16,451 nucleotides of DNA from JBAYJT01 sp041664965 (GTDB lineage Bacteria; Pseudomonadota; Gammaproteobacteria; UBA9339), in contig JBAYJT010000035.1 of assembly GCA_041664965.1 (NCBI GenBank), positions 1 through 16,451 of the forward strand, read 5' to 3'. The first letter of the stretch is position 1. Each line of letters begins with the position of its first letter. The notes beneath the pieces were generated by a model. It saw nothing but the letters and a program-made list of their open reading frames with translations, ran no database searches and was not told the origin of the DNA. Shown piece after piece: positions 1 through 7,231 of the stretch. The position numbers and the translations under genes were made by a program.

Positions 1-679
1 ACAAGTGAGTGGCATGACACGCCCCACTGTAAATCGCTGCATTAGCCTGATCGTAATTGGCGTCCGTGTGTCCAATAGCCGCAATAACACTATTCAAGCG
101 TAAATAAGAGATAAATTCTACAGCACCTTCTTTTTCTGGAGCAATTGTAGTCATACGAATCAAATGACCGCTTAATTCTTGCCAGTGTTTAAAAAGATTA
201 ATATCAATTGGCAAAATGTGTTCTTTTTGATGAGCTCCTATTTTGGCTTGACTCAAAAATGGGCCTTCTAAATTAATTCCTAAGAGATGAGCGGCATCTG
301 TTGGTTGATTTTGGTAATAATTCCGAACAACTTGTAAGGTTTTTTCTATATCCGGTATGCTGCTGGAGATAGTTGTTGCTAAGTAAGACGTGACGCCGTC
401 TTGTAGCATATCTTTGCTCAATACTGCTAAGTGTGCAGGATCTGCATCCATTACGTCGACTCCTACCGAGCCATGAATATGAATGTCTATGAGACCTGGA
501 ATTAAATGCCAATTCCAAGGCAGCCGCACAACTGGGCACGTTAATGATTTTGGATATGCATCCTGCGCGCTGTAAAGGCCCTGAATTTTTTTATTAACGA
601 GTAAGGCACTACCTTGAGGCAACTCCCCTGCTTCGGCATGAATATTTAATCCGGAAAGTAAAAATGTGTTGTCTGGCAT
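1..679 (-). CDS. nagA: N-acetylglucosamine-6-phosphate deacetylase NagA, N-terminal part (cut by window edge)
   Basis: Removes the acetyl group of GlcNAc-6-phosphate to give glucosamine-6-phosphate in the cytoplasm. I translated the minus strand from the ATG at 679: 226 codons stay open to the left edge, so the C-terminal part (usually another 150 or so residues) is outside. Visible landmarks of the amidohydrolase family, in order: PGLIDIHIHG (metal-binding HxH), LEGPFL, GHTDA and CHATHL, which stand where NagA carries its metal- and substrate-binding residues. The start is preceded by only a weak GGA Shine-Dalgarno. It is the last visible gene of the nag operon. A 132-bp gap holding repeats separates it from nagB, whereas the other operon gaps are 30 bp or less. 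Family assignment is firm. Confidence 0.93.
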   Translation of the reverse strand, partial: MPDNTFLLSGLNIHAEAGELPQGSALLVNKKIQGLYSAQDAYPKSLTCPVVRLPWNWHLIPGLIDIHIHGSVGVDVMDADPAHLAVLSKDMLQDGVTSYLATTISSSIPDIEKTLQVVRNYYQNQPTDAAHLLGINLEGPFLSQAKIGAHQKEHILPIDINLFKHWQELSGHLIRMTTIAPEKEGAVEFISYLRLNSVIAAIGHTDANYDQANAAIYSGACHATHL

Positions 680-700
680 AGGATGATTCCAATAATGATG

Positions 701-810
701 AATTATGAATGATGAACTATAAATTTAATTTTATAATTCATTGATTTTAAAAGAAATTTTATAGACATGTTTTTAATCGAAAAATTCATCATTCATAATT
801 TATAATTTTT
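701..810. repeat. AT-rich inverted-repeat element between nagB and nagA
   Basis: Positions 701-716 (AATTATGAATGATGAA) and 785-800 are perfect 16-bp inverted repeats, about 70 bp apart. They enclose one copy of the 35-bp dispersed repeat (740-774). The right arm belongs to a 24-bp stretch (784-807) that recurs identically at 14071-14094 after lptG. The layout resembles a small non-autonomous element (MITE-like), but I see no target-site duplication and low complexity makes the edges uncertain. Confidence 0.55.
740..774 (+). repeat. 35-bp dispersed repeat, copy 1
   Basis: First of five copies with identical length and spacing: ATTGATTTTAAAAGAAA, five variable bases, then TAGACATGTTTTT. This copy has TTTTA in the variable segment. 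It sits in the centre of the inverted repeat between nagB and nagA. Confidence 0.75.
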
Positions 811-811
811 C

Positions 812-1867
812 TTAAGTTGTTTCCGTAACTTTATGTAAATTTTCTGGTTGATCGGGATTATAACCGCGGGAAACAGCAAGTCTAGCCACCATTAAATAAA
901 AAGCTTGAATTGCCACAATCGGGTCTAAAATTGGGTCTATGCTGTATGGCAAAATAACAAGTTTATCTGCAAAAACAGTTAATTTATTTTTAGCGATTAT
1001 ATCTTCGGGAGCAAGCATAATCACGCGTCCGCCAAGTTTTTTGATTTTTTTAGCAAGATCCAAAGTTCCTTGTAAGCTTGCATCGTTTTGAATAAAAAAT
1101 AAAAATGGGTGATTTTTACGTATCAGTGCGAACGGTCCGTGTAAAAATTCTGCGCTACTAAAAGCTTCTGCTTGGATTTTAGCTGTTTCTTTGAATTTTA
1201 AAGCAGCCTCCTGAGCAATGGGAAAGCCGAACCCACGAGCTATTACCAAAGTTCTATCAACATTTTGGAACTCTTCAATAATGCTATTCAGACTACCATT
1301 TTCTGGAACTATTTCTAAAGTGGATGGCAATTTTTCGAGAGCTAATTGCAATTTTTCAGATTTTGTATATTTGGCTACGAAATGTGCTACAGCAGCCAAA
1401 GAGGCGATATAGCTTTTAGTTGCTGCCACAGCTCTTTCTGTTCCAGCACAGATTGGTAACACATATTCCGCAGCTTTTGCTAAAGGCGAGTCTATTTCAT
1501 TTACTATAGCTAGAGTAGTAGCTTCTGCAGAACGCGCGCTAGACATGACTTGACAAATATCAGGACTTTTTCCCGATTGTGAAATCCCCAGAACTAAAGC
1601 CTTAGCAAGTTTCAAGCGGGTTTGATAAATAGTAACAACAGAAGGAGCGGCTGAGGCAGTAACAATCTCTGCTTCTGTCTCCAAAATATATTTCGCATAA
1701 GTGCACGCATGATCTGAGCTTCCGCGTCCAATTGTAAGAGCAAATTCGGGGGATTTTTTTTGCAATTTAGCCGATAATTTTTCTAAAATTGGCTCATTGG
1801 TTTGCAGTTGTTTTTTGATAGCAGCTGCAGCCCCTCGAGTTTCTTCTTCCATTATCGTACTGGTCAT
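812..1867 (-). CDS. nagB-II: SIS-family glucosamine-6-phosphate deaminase (NagB-II type)
   Basis: Predicted to convert glucosamine-6-phosphate to fructose-6-phosphate and ammonia, the last step of GlcNAc catabolism. The 351-residue protein has two tandem SIS (sugar isomerase) domains like the C-terminal half of GlmS, with no glutaminase domain. Landmarks: GRGSSDHA at 47-54, SQSGKSPD at 96-103, ERAVAATKS at 144-152, a second SIS motif around 210-229, HGP at 243-245, and a C-terminal NLHKVTETT tail. It is unrelated to classical hexameric NagB. The ATG at 1867 overlaps the nagK stop by one base (TAATG), and AGGAG lies about 10 nt upstream, so translation is probably coupled. A glucosamine-fructose-6-phosphate isomerase reading is possible from sequence alone, but the nagA/nagK context favours the deaminase. 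Confidence 0.88.
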   Translation of the reverse strand: MTSTIMEEETRGAAAAIKKQLQTNEPILEKLSAKLQKKSPEFALTIGRGSSDHACTYAKYILETEAEIVTASAAPSVVTIYQTRLKLAKALVLGISQSGKSPDICQVMSSARSAEATTLAIVNEIDSPLAKAAEYVLPICAGTERAVAATKSYIASLAAVAHFVAKYTKSEKLQLALEKLPSTLEIVPENGSLNSIIEEFQNVDRTLVIARGFGFPIAQEAALKFKETAKIQAEAFSSAEFLHGPFALIRKNHPFLFFIQNDASLQGTLDLAKKIKKLGGRVIMLAPEDIIAKNKLTVFADKLVILPYSIDPILDPIVAIQAFYLMVARLAVSRGYNPDQPENLHKVTETT

Positions 1868-2793
1868 TAACTTATAGCTCCTATTTTATTTAAAGTGCCA
1901 TCTTGTATCATTTTACGTTTCAATGCCAAAATAGCACCGTGAGTATCATCTTTTTCGCGTTCAGCAATGCGCATGAGCAAAGATTCTCCCAACCATGGTT
2001 GAACAAAAGGTGCTACGCTGCCAAATAAGGAACAAGGAAGCGCTTTTTGTCCTTCACTACGCCTTACCAAAGCATCTCCAATAAGATCAACATTTCTTGC
2101 TGCTTCTTGAATCAAAACTACAGCCAAAGGATCTTTGTCTTCCAAATGACGAAGTACTATAGGTGCTATCTCAGCAAAACTTGTGGAGTTAGCGGAGGTA
2201 GCCCAGGCTATTAATTTGTTTAAATCTTTATTGAATTTTTCGAAAACAGTATGAAAAAGTTTAGAGTCTTGTTGAATTTGACCATCTAGCCATTTCAAAG
2301 TCATATCTACTGCGCGAAGCCCTAGCCACGCTCCACCGCCTTGATCGTCATGAGGGAAACCCCAACCGCTAACTTGTAGTGTCTTATCCCCTTGAACTTG
2401 AAAGCCAACAACACCAGTGCCAATTATAATAATTGCCCCATCTTTGCCAGAATGAGCTCCTAAGCAAGCTGCATAAGAGTCTGGTATTACAACTAAAGTG
2501 GCAAAAGGATGAGATGCGTTGCAAAAATCTTCCAGTTGTGAGGCAACTTCGCATCCAGCTACGCCTATGCCCACATGGAATTTGTACTTTTCATCGCCCA
2601 ACCGAATATTGCTTTGAGCTAGAGCTTGATGAATAGTCGCTAATATTGCTCGCCAAGATGCTTCAGAACCATAGCGAATACTTGCTGCCGCGCCACGCGC
2701 TTGTCCTAAGGAATTGCCAGATTCGTCTTCGATAATGACTTTGGATTTCGTAGCTCCACCATCAACCCCGATAAAAATATTTTGTTCTTTCAT
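1867..2793 (-). CDS. nagK: N-acetylglucosamine kinase, BadF/BadG ATPase family
   Basis: Predicted ATP-dependent kinase that makes GlcNAc-6-phosphate from GlcNAc entering through the adjacent permease. The 308-residue protein has the ASKHA/BadF-BadG fold signatures: phosphate-1 motif DGGATKSK at 11-18, PDSYAAC from about 104, phosphate-2 GTGVVG at 125-130, and the Gly-rich GWGFPHDDQGGGAWLG at 143-158 typical of this GlcNAc kinase family. GTAGGGAATT precedes the ATG at 2793, giving an acceptable ribosome site. It lies 19 bp after the permease gene and overlaps nagB by one base. This BadF-type kinase is the usual partner of SIS-type NagB-II. Other amino sugars such as glucosamine cannot be excluded as substrate. 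Confidence 0.87.
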   Translation of the reverse strand: MKEQNIFIGVDGGATKSKVIIEDESGNSLGQARGAAASIRYGSEASWRAILATIHQALAQSNIRLGDEKYKFHVGIGVAGCEVASQLEDFCNASHPFATLVVIPDSYAACLGAHSGKDGAIIIIGTGVVGFQVQGDKTLQVSGWGFPHDDQGGGAWLGLRAVDMTLKWLDGQIQQDSKLFHTVFEKFNKDLNKLIAWATSANSTSFAEIAPIVLRHLEDKDPLAVVLIQEAARNVDLIGDALVRRSEGQKALPCSLFGSVAPFVQPWLGESLLMRIAEREKDDTHGAILALKRKMIQDGTLNKIGAIS

Positions 2794-2812
2794 AATTCCC
2801 TACCCCAAGTAA

Positions 2813-4189
2813 TTAATGCTTAAATCTCTCTTGATAAAAATTTTGAATTTCTTCTAGAGTTTTGTCTTTAGTTTCTGGCAGCATAAAGATAGCAACCAAT
2901 AAGTAAATAACAGTAAATCCAGCAAAGAGCAAATACGTTCCACTCATGCCCAAAGCACTAGTAATATACAAAAATGTACTAGATAGAATAAAAGCAGCCA
3001 TGGAGTTGGCAAATAAGGCTAATGCTAAAGCTTTGCCGCGCACTTTAGTTGGCATTAATTCTGACATCGCTAACCAAACAACTATACCTGGTCCAATGGC
3101 AAAAAAGAAAATATAAGTTACTAGGCAAAGTAAGGATAGTTCAGCTTGTAGTAGTTCTGCTAAGGCTAGATGCGGCAAAAGTGAAAGACCAAGATAAGAT
3201 AAAACAATGCCAGCTGTTCCGGTTATTAAAAGGACACGTCTGCCAAAGCGATCGATTAAAAAGAAAGATAAAATTGTACCTAAGAAATTTACTAAACCAA
3301 TGCCGATGGTTCCAAACATAGCAGAAGATTCTGACTGCAGTCCTGCAGAATGAATTACCATTGGAGCATATTGCAGCAAGACATTAATTCCAGTGAGCTG
3401 ATTGCAAATAGCGATCAATAAAGACACGGAGAGTGGCAACCAAAGTCCTTTTACAAATAAATCTTTCCAACGACCTTTTGTTGTGAGCAAGCTTTCTTGA
3501 ATTTGTAATAACTCTTTTTCAGATTCTTCTACCGGTCGAGTTTTTAAAAGCACTGTTTTTGCTTCTTCTGGACGATTTTTTGACAAGAGCCAACGAGGTG
3601 TTTCTGGTAAAAAAAGCATGCTAAAAAATAAAAATAGCGTAGGTAAAAGTATAACAGCAAACATGGCATGCCAATTACCAGATTCAGTGAAGATTAAGTC
3701 AATGCAGTAAGCGAGCAAAATCCCAAAAGTTAAAAGCAACTGAAAAACAGTTACGCTACGTCCGCGAATATGGGCAGGGGCCACTTCAGTAAGGTAAAGA
3801 GGAACGGCAACGGCAACAATGCCAACAGCTATTCCGAGTAAAACTCTGGATAAGAATAGAATAGTAAAAGTTTCAGCCATCAAAATGCTAATCACTCCTA
3901 ATATGAAGATTAGGCAGGCTGTTATTATCATAGTGCGACGACCAAAGCGATCTGCTAAAGGACCAGTTATCAAGGTTCCCACCAAACCTCCACCTAAAAC
4001 TCCTCCAACGATAAGTCCCATCTGTCCAGGTCCCATTGGAATAGCTTTTTGGATAAAAACTAAGGCTCCGGAAATAACTCCAATGTCATATCCGTAAAGT
4101 ATTCCGCCAAGGCCAGCGCAAAAAATCATAAAAAAAATGAGTTTTTTACTGCTCGAATTTGTCGTTTCCAAGTTTATCTCTTCTTGCAT
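2813..4189 (-). CDS. Sugar-porter family MFS permease, probable amino-sugar/H+ symporter
   Basis: A 458-residue, 12-helix inner-membrane transporter of the sugar porter family (XylE/GalP relatives). Signatures: ADRFGRR between TM2 and TM3, PETPRWLL after TM6, DRFGRR between TM8 and TM9, and LPETKDKTLEE at the C-terminus. I start it at the ATG at 4189 because GGAGG lies six bases upstream. The GTG at 4216 would put that ribosome site inside the gene. It stands 30 bp after the HAD gene and 19 bp before nagK. Context suggests that it imports GlcNAc (inference). The described NagP transporters of Shewanella and Xanthomonas belong to another MFS branch (fucose-symporter-like), so this would be a different solution. 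Substrate cannot be read from sequence. Confidence 0.88.
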   Translation of the reverse strand: MQEEINLETTNSSSKKLIFFMIFCAGLGGILYGYDIGVISGALVFIQKAIPMGPGQMGLIVGGVLGGGLVGTLITGPLADRFGRRTMIITACLIFILGVISILMAETFTILFLSRVLLGIAVGIVAVAVPLYLTEVAPAHIRGRSVTVFQLLLTFGILLAYCIDLIFTESGNWHAMFAVILLPTLFLFFSMLFLPETPRWLLSKNRPEEAKTVLLKTRPVEESEKELLQIQESLLTTKGRWKDLFVKGLWLPLSVSLLIAICNQLTGINVLLQYAPMVIHSAGLQSESSAMFGTIGIGLVNFLGTILSFFLIDRFGRRVLLITGTAGIVLSYLGLSLLPHLALAELLQAELSLLCLVTYIFFFAIGPGIVVWLAMSELMPTKVRGKALALALFANSMAAFILSSTFLYITSALGMSGTYLLFAGFTVIYLLVAIFMLPETKDKTLEEIQNFYQERFKH

Positions 4190-4219
4190 ACTTGACCTCC
4201 AGTGTTTTTTTAACACAGT

Positions 4220-4867
4220 CTACAACAAAACTTCCCAACCTTTGGATAGGGCTATGCGGCGCAGCTTAATGTCTGGGCTAACGGCCACTTTGTGTCCAAC
4301 AGCTCCTAATAAGATTGCATCATTACGAGAATTACCATATGCGGTACAGTCTTCTAGAGAAACGCCATGAGAGGCAGCAACAGCTTGAGCTATGGTTAAC
4401 TTTTCTTGCCGAAAAGGATGGGCAAGTGGTGGTTCAGATGTAAAATGTCCATTTTCAGTGTGACACTTGGTAGCATATACTTCATCCATTCCTAAGTGTT
4501 CAGCAAAAATTTTAGCGATGAAGTCATGTGATCCAGTTAACAGAATTGTGCGTTCTTTGGCACGATGATGTGCCTCAATACGAGCTTTTACGCAGGGTCG
4601 AATACGAGGCAAAAGCTCTTCGTGAGTAACTTTTTTTGCTAGAGCACTTATTTTAGAAACGGAAAGACCTGTTAAGTAAGCCTTATCTTTCAAAAATACG
4701 TACTGCTTGTACTTATATGCCCATCGTAGCAAAAATATAAAAGTATGAAAATATTGCTTTATACCTAAAACATTGTGGAAAATAAGATAAGACAGAAAGG
4801 ATCTTTCCGTGCTTGGTGAACCGATAATAGTTCCGTCTAAATCAAAAAAAGCTAACCTACGTGTCAT
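4220..4867 (-). CDS. HAD-IB family phosphatase
   Basis: A 215-residue haloacid dehalogenase hydrolase with all four motifs: DLDGT at 9-13 (nucleophile D9, acid/base D11), LLTGS at 109-113, K156, and GNSRND at 178-183. The stretch at about 23-58 is hydrophobic and Tyr-rich and forms a helical cap, a layout shared with SerB-like HAD-IB enzymes and PgpC. It lies 23 bp after a CDP-alcohol phosphatidyltransferase gene. That suggests it could remove the phosphate from phosphatidylglycerophosphate made by the neighbour, as PgpC does. A sugar-phosphate or phosphoserine substrate is also possible. The start ATG at 4867 has no strong Shine-Dalgarno, so coupling to the upstream gene is plausible. Confidence 0.8.
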   Translation of the reverse strand: MTRRLAFFDLDGTIIGSPSTERSFLSYLIFHNVLGIKQYFHTFIFLLRWAYKYKQYVFLKDKAYLTGLSVSKISALAKKVTHEELLPRIRPCVKARIEAHHRAKERTILLTGSHDFIAKIFAEHLGMDEVYATKCHTENGHFTSEPPLAHPFRQEKLTIAQAVAASHGVSLEDCTAYGNSRNDAILLGAVGHKVAVSPDIKLRRIALSKGWEVLL

Positions 4868-4890
4868 AAAAAACCACTTTGAGAATAAAA

Positions 4891-5508
4891 TTATTTCCTT
4901 AAGCCTACAAGAGGATTTGCCAATATGATTGCTTCAAAAATCACAGGAAGACCGCGTAGTAAACAAAGTATCACCGTAGAATAAATCAAAAAATCGTTGA
5001 AAATCAAAATACCAGTCATTTTGCTGGTGAAAAACGCGGACCAGAGCTGCGTTGCTGGAAATAAAAACAATAACCACGCAAAAGTAATAAGCTTAAAACC
5101 GCCATAAGTAAAGCGCATAGTGCGACTTGCCACCAAAAACTGGCCCCATTTTGTTTGCATGATACTAAACGGAGAGCGGCCAGAATCGCTATATTTTTTG
5201 CGTAAGTTATCCACTAAAACGCCCCTGACCACGAAAATTATTGGCACCCAAACCGAGACGAATCCGCTACCAAGCAATGTAATCCAAAGCGTAATTTCTA
5301 TGATGCGATCGGCTGCAATGTCGAAAATAGCGCCAAAAAGTGAATCTTCCTTACGAAAACGAGCAATAATCCCATCTAAACCATCAAGCGCCATAATGAT
5401 TATAAGTAAAAACACATTGAGTAATTGCCACATTGGCGGCGCATACTCAACTAGTGCTGTTATTATAAACACTAAAAATAAGCGTAAAAATGTAACCAAA
5501 TTAGCCAT
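4891..5508 (-). CDS. CDP-alcohol phosphatidyltransferase (PgsA-like)
   Basis: Integral membrane enzyme that transfers a phosphatidyl group from CDP-diacylglycerol to an alcohol. The complete catalytic motif D-x2-D-G-x2-A-R-x8-G-x3-D-x3-D is present: D42, D45, G46, A49, R50, G59, D63, D67. The 205 residues carry about six hydrophobic segments, and the size fits phosphatidylglycerophosphate synthase (PgsA). Phosphatidylinositol- or cardiolipin-type relatives cannot be excluded. It is the first gene of the operon, about 36 nt downstream of the predicted transcription start, and its ATG lacks a clear Shine-Dalgarno. Finding a phospholipid enzyme at the head of a GlcNAc operon is unexpected and may be simple read-through clustering. 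Confidence 0.85.
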   Translation of the reverse strand: MANLVTFLRLFLVFIITALVEYAPPMWQLLNVFLLIIIMALDGLDGIIARFRKEDSLFGAIFDIAADRIIEITLWITLLGSGFVSVWVPIIFVVRGVLVDNLRKKYSDSGRSPFSIMQTKWGQFLVASRTMRFTYGGFKLITFAWLLFLFPATQLWSAFFTSKMTGILIFNDFLIYSTVILCLLRGLPVIFEAIILANPLVGLRK

Positions 5509-5550
5509 ATTGTTTCGTAAAGAACGCTATGTTTTCTATAAGGTTTCAAC

Positions 5551-5579
5551 AGTATAAATAATGTCCTTGAGGAAAGCAA
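5551..5579 (-). promoter_or_regulatory. Predicted sigma-70 promoter of the pgsA-like/nag operon
   Basis: On the minus strand TTGCTT (5574-5579) is followed after exactly 17 bases by TATACT (5551-5556). The start point would be near 5544, leaving a leader of about 36 nt before the ATG at 5508. No other promoter-like pair is evident in the short gaps of the operon. Confidence 0.55.
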
Positions 5580-5626
5580 AGAGAATACAAGACGGCGGAT
5601 TATTTACCAAATTAAGTTAGCTATTT

Positions 5627-5661
5627 AAAAACATGTCTATGTGATTTCTTTTAAATTCAAT
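5627..5661 (-). repeat. 35-bp dispersed repeat, copy 2
   Basis: On the minus strand: ATTGAATTTAAAAGAAA, variable TCACA, then TAGACATGTTTTT. It lies in the divergent gap (5509-5798), upstream of the nag-operon promoter on one side and of an unrecognised plus-strand gene on the other. Confidence 0.75.
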
Positions 5662-5745
5662 GGGTTATGTTTGTTACAGTAATTCGACATTTCCTGGTAA
5701 TGAATTTATTTTTCTTGGTTCAGGATTTTTTAAGCTTAGAGGTTT

Positions 5746-5751
5746 TATAAT
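5746..5751 (+). promoter_or_regulatory. Possible -10 element for the plus-strand gene at 5799
   Basis: A perfect TATAAT lies 47 bases before the start codon at 5799. No good -35 hexamer is found 16-18 bases upstream (AGGATT/GGATTT), so this is a weak call. Confidence 0.3.
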
Positions 5752-5798
5752 GCAAGCCTTCCGTTCCGTAAATTGTTTTGTTATTAGTTGAGGTATTT

Positions 5799-6374
5799 AT
5801 GACAGGATCAGAGTTTGACTTGTTACAATCAGCCATAAATTTTATAGACAATTTCTCCAGCAACTTTGCCAATATAGACGTGGGTAGTATAGATGACGGA
5901 ATTACTCTTATTATCAAAGTATTTTCTATCATAATGCTACACCTAGAAACTGCAGGGGCACTAGAAAAAGTACAAGATTGGAAGAAGAAGTTACTAGCAA
6001 TGCATTCAGATATTAAGGACCTTAATTCATTTTATCCCATAATCCCACAAACCAAAATAGATGCTTGGAAAAACGCTCTGCACCATTCTCTAACCGGCAT
6101 TAAAGCGGTACTGGTTGCAGTAAAAGCTATTGAGTTTGAGCATAAGCAATCACAGTTAAGAAACAACCCAACAACTCCCACACTCTTTTTTAACAAGTTA
6201 GCTATATGTTCTTCGTCTAGAGCTTCTTCATCTTCGCCAGGTGAATCCAGTAGGAATATAGAATTAAAGCCACTCTCCCCCATTATGCAAACACAACAAG
6301 CGTCAAGTTCTACACATCAAGTATCGAAAATAGAAAAAGATGAAATTAATGTTTACCGCGTGCGCACCTTTTAG
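5799..6374 (+). CDS. Unrecognised 191-residue protein with Ser-rich C-terminal half
   Basis: I do not recognise this protein. Residues 1 to about 115 look mostly alpha-helical, with hydrophobic stretches such as GITLIIKVFSIIMLHLETAG and SLTGIKAVLVAVKAIEF. No signal peptide is evident. From about residue 130 on it is low-complexity and Ser-rich (SSSRASSSSPGESS), probably disordered, and it ends in a charged tail. The ATG at 5799 follows GAGGT by four bases, which settles the start over an in-frame TTG at 5778. The architecture would be compatible with a secreted effector in a host-associated bacterium, but there is no direct evidence for that. A second orphan gene follows 75 bp downstream on the same strand. 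Confidence 0.7.
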   Translation: MTGSEFDLLQSAINFIDNFSSNFANIDVGSIDDGITLIIKVFSIIMLHLETAGALEKVQDWKKKLLAMHSDIKDLNSFYPIIPQTKIDAWKNALHHSLTGIKAVLVAVKAIEFEHKQSQLRNNPTTPTLFFNKLAICSSSRASSSSPGESSRNIELKPLSPIMQTQQASSSTHQVSKIEKDEINVYRVRTF

Positions 6375-6411
6375 CAATTTAGGCATAACAATCCTGCAAC
6401 GCAGAAAGAAT

Positions 6412-6450
6412 ATGACGAGCGTTCAATATATTAACCTGGCGCTGTTCTAA
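6412..6450 (+). CDS. Possible 12-codon leader peptide ending in TAATG
   Basis: An ATG at 6412, preceded by purine-rich AGAAAG, opens a 12-codon frame (MTSVQYINLALF). Its TAA stop shares a base with the ATG of the next gene at 6450. The downstream gene has no convincing Shine-Dalgarno, so it could be translated by termination-reinitiation. It may equally be chance. Confidence 0.25.
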   Translation: MTSVQYINLALF

Positions 6451-6920
6451 TGTCATTAGCTCAAGATCTAAAATTGGTGCTCGATTTTATCAGGGAGGAC
6501 TTCAAAAATAAGAGAAAGCTATTAACTTTTAGCGAATTGATGAGGGGGATGGAACTTGTGCTTGTCGTCTACCCTGCCGTCTTAGAACTTTTGCCTATCT
6601 TCGATATTGATTATCCCCGGCATTTTGGTTTTGATATTAAGAATATCTATTTTGGTATTAATTTTATTTGCGAATTCAGATTTCAAAATCCTCCTAGTGA
6701 AATAACTCCCCCCTCTTTGATCGAAACAAATAATTTTAAACAAGGAGTAAAACCTTTAATCGATAGTATGGACAAGCTTATTTCCGTTTGCCTTTCAGAG
6801 TTGTTTAAGGAAAAAGTTTTGACTACGCAAGAGTATGAAGAGCACCTAAAAGATAGGGAAAGAAATGAGCAAGAAACACAAAAAGAAAGCTCTCGCCCCT
6901 ATAGTACGTGGAAGTTTTGA
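6450..6920 (+). CDS. Unrecognised 156-residue protein with Glu-rich C-terminus
   Basis: I do not recognise this protein. It looks helical, with hydrophobic patches (MELVLVVYPAVLELLPIF, IYFGINFICEF) that are too interrupted by charges to be sure membrane spans. The last 30 or so residues are strongly charged, with many Glu (EEHLKDRERNEQETQKE), followed by SSRPYSTWKF. A Glu-rich stretch close to the C-terminus resembles the E-block seen in many Dot/Icm type IV effectors, but that is only suggestive. The ATG at 6450 lacks a clear ribosome site and overlaps the stop of a possible leader peptide. Only seven bases separate its stop from the first tRNA-like relic. Confidence 0.65.
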   Translation: MSLAQDLKLVLDFIREDFKNKRKLLTFSELMRGMELVLVVYPAVLELLPIFDIDYPRHFGFDIKNIYFGINFICEFRFQNPPSEITPPSLIETNNFKQGVKPLIDSMDKLISVCLSELFKEKVLTTQEYEEHLKDRERNEQETQKESSRPYSTWKF

Positions 6921-6927
6921 GAGTTAG

Positions 6928-6980
6928 TTGAACCGCCGACCAAGTGATTAATCACGCTATAGCGTGACTCTACCGCTGAG
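6928..6980 (-). repeat. tRNA-Asn-like relic E1 with palindrome in the anticodon arm
   Basis: Read on the minus strand, the first 13 bases (CTCAGCGGTAGAG) match the D arm of the tRNA-Asn gene at 7015-7089. The last part, TTAATCACTTGG through GGCGGTTCAA, matches its anticodon-arm 3' side, variable loop and T arm. Between them the real tRNA's CAGGTGACTG is replaced by the perfect palindrome TCACGCTATAGCGTGA (6952-6967), which destroys the anticodon. Acceptor-stem halves are not recognisable. It is not a functional tRNA. Confidence 0.8.
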
Positions 6981-7014
6981 AATTAGGTTCGTGAGATTTA
7001 AATAAACTGAAAGC

Positions 7015-7089
<75 letters not shown>

Positions 7090-7103
7090 GTAATGTCTTT
7101 TCT

Positions 7104-7165
7104 TTCCTAATACCGCAAGTGATTAATCCCGCCTTGGCGGGACTCTACCTCTGAGCTAATAGGAA
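7104..7165 (-). repeat. tRNA-Asn-like relic E2 with GC-rich palindrome
   Basis: On the minus strand it starts TTCCTATTAGCTCAG and continues AGGTAGAG. It then carries the hairpin TCCCGCCAAGGCGGGA (7127-7142 as the complement) in place of the 5' anticodon arm, followed by TTAATCACTTG and CGGTATTAGGAA. TTCCTA and TAGGAA pair as a short acceptor-like stem, and the T arm is missing. The 62-nt unit lies 14 bp upstream of the tRNA-Asn gene, in the same orientation, and between that gene and its likely promoter. Confidence 0.75.
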
Positions 7166-7188
7166 GTGACTTTAAAAAACAGAAGCGT

Positions 7189-7217
7189 ATAGTACTAAGA
7201 GCATAATTACTGGTCAA
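7189..7217 (-). promoter_or_regulatory. Predicted promoter of the E2/tRNA-Asn/E1 transcript
   Basis: On the minus strand TTGACC (7212-7217) is followed after 17 bases by TACTAT (7189-7194). Transcription would start about 20 bp upstream of relic E2 and run through tRNA-Asn towards E1. The -35 box lies only 15 bp from the start codon of the divergent GIY-YIG gene. Confidence 0.55.
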
Positions 7218-7231
7218 GCAAATTCATTGTT

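Noticed and set aside
273..539. 88-codon open frame on the minus strand
   Set aside because: It is an alternative frame inside nagA; the NagA frame carries all the family motifs and stays open from 679 to the window edge.
1540..1552. TAGACATGA inside nagB as another copy of the 35-bp repeat
   Set aside because: Only eight bases match, the left half is absent and it lies in coding sequence.
4202..4216. GTGTT/AACAC hairpin as a terminator between the HAD and MFS genes
   Set aside because: The stem is only five A/T-rich pairs and it overlaps the ribosome site region of the MFS gene.
5120..5557. 145-codon open frame on the plus strand
   Set aside because: It lies antisense to the PgsA-like gene, which has a complete catalytic motif; composition is that of a shadow frame.
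5727..5742. PmrA-type regulatory box upstream of the orphan gene (TTTAAG/CTTAGA)
   Set aside because: The half-sites touch each other instead of being five bases apart, and one is imperfect.
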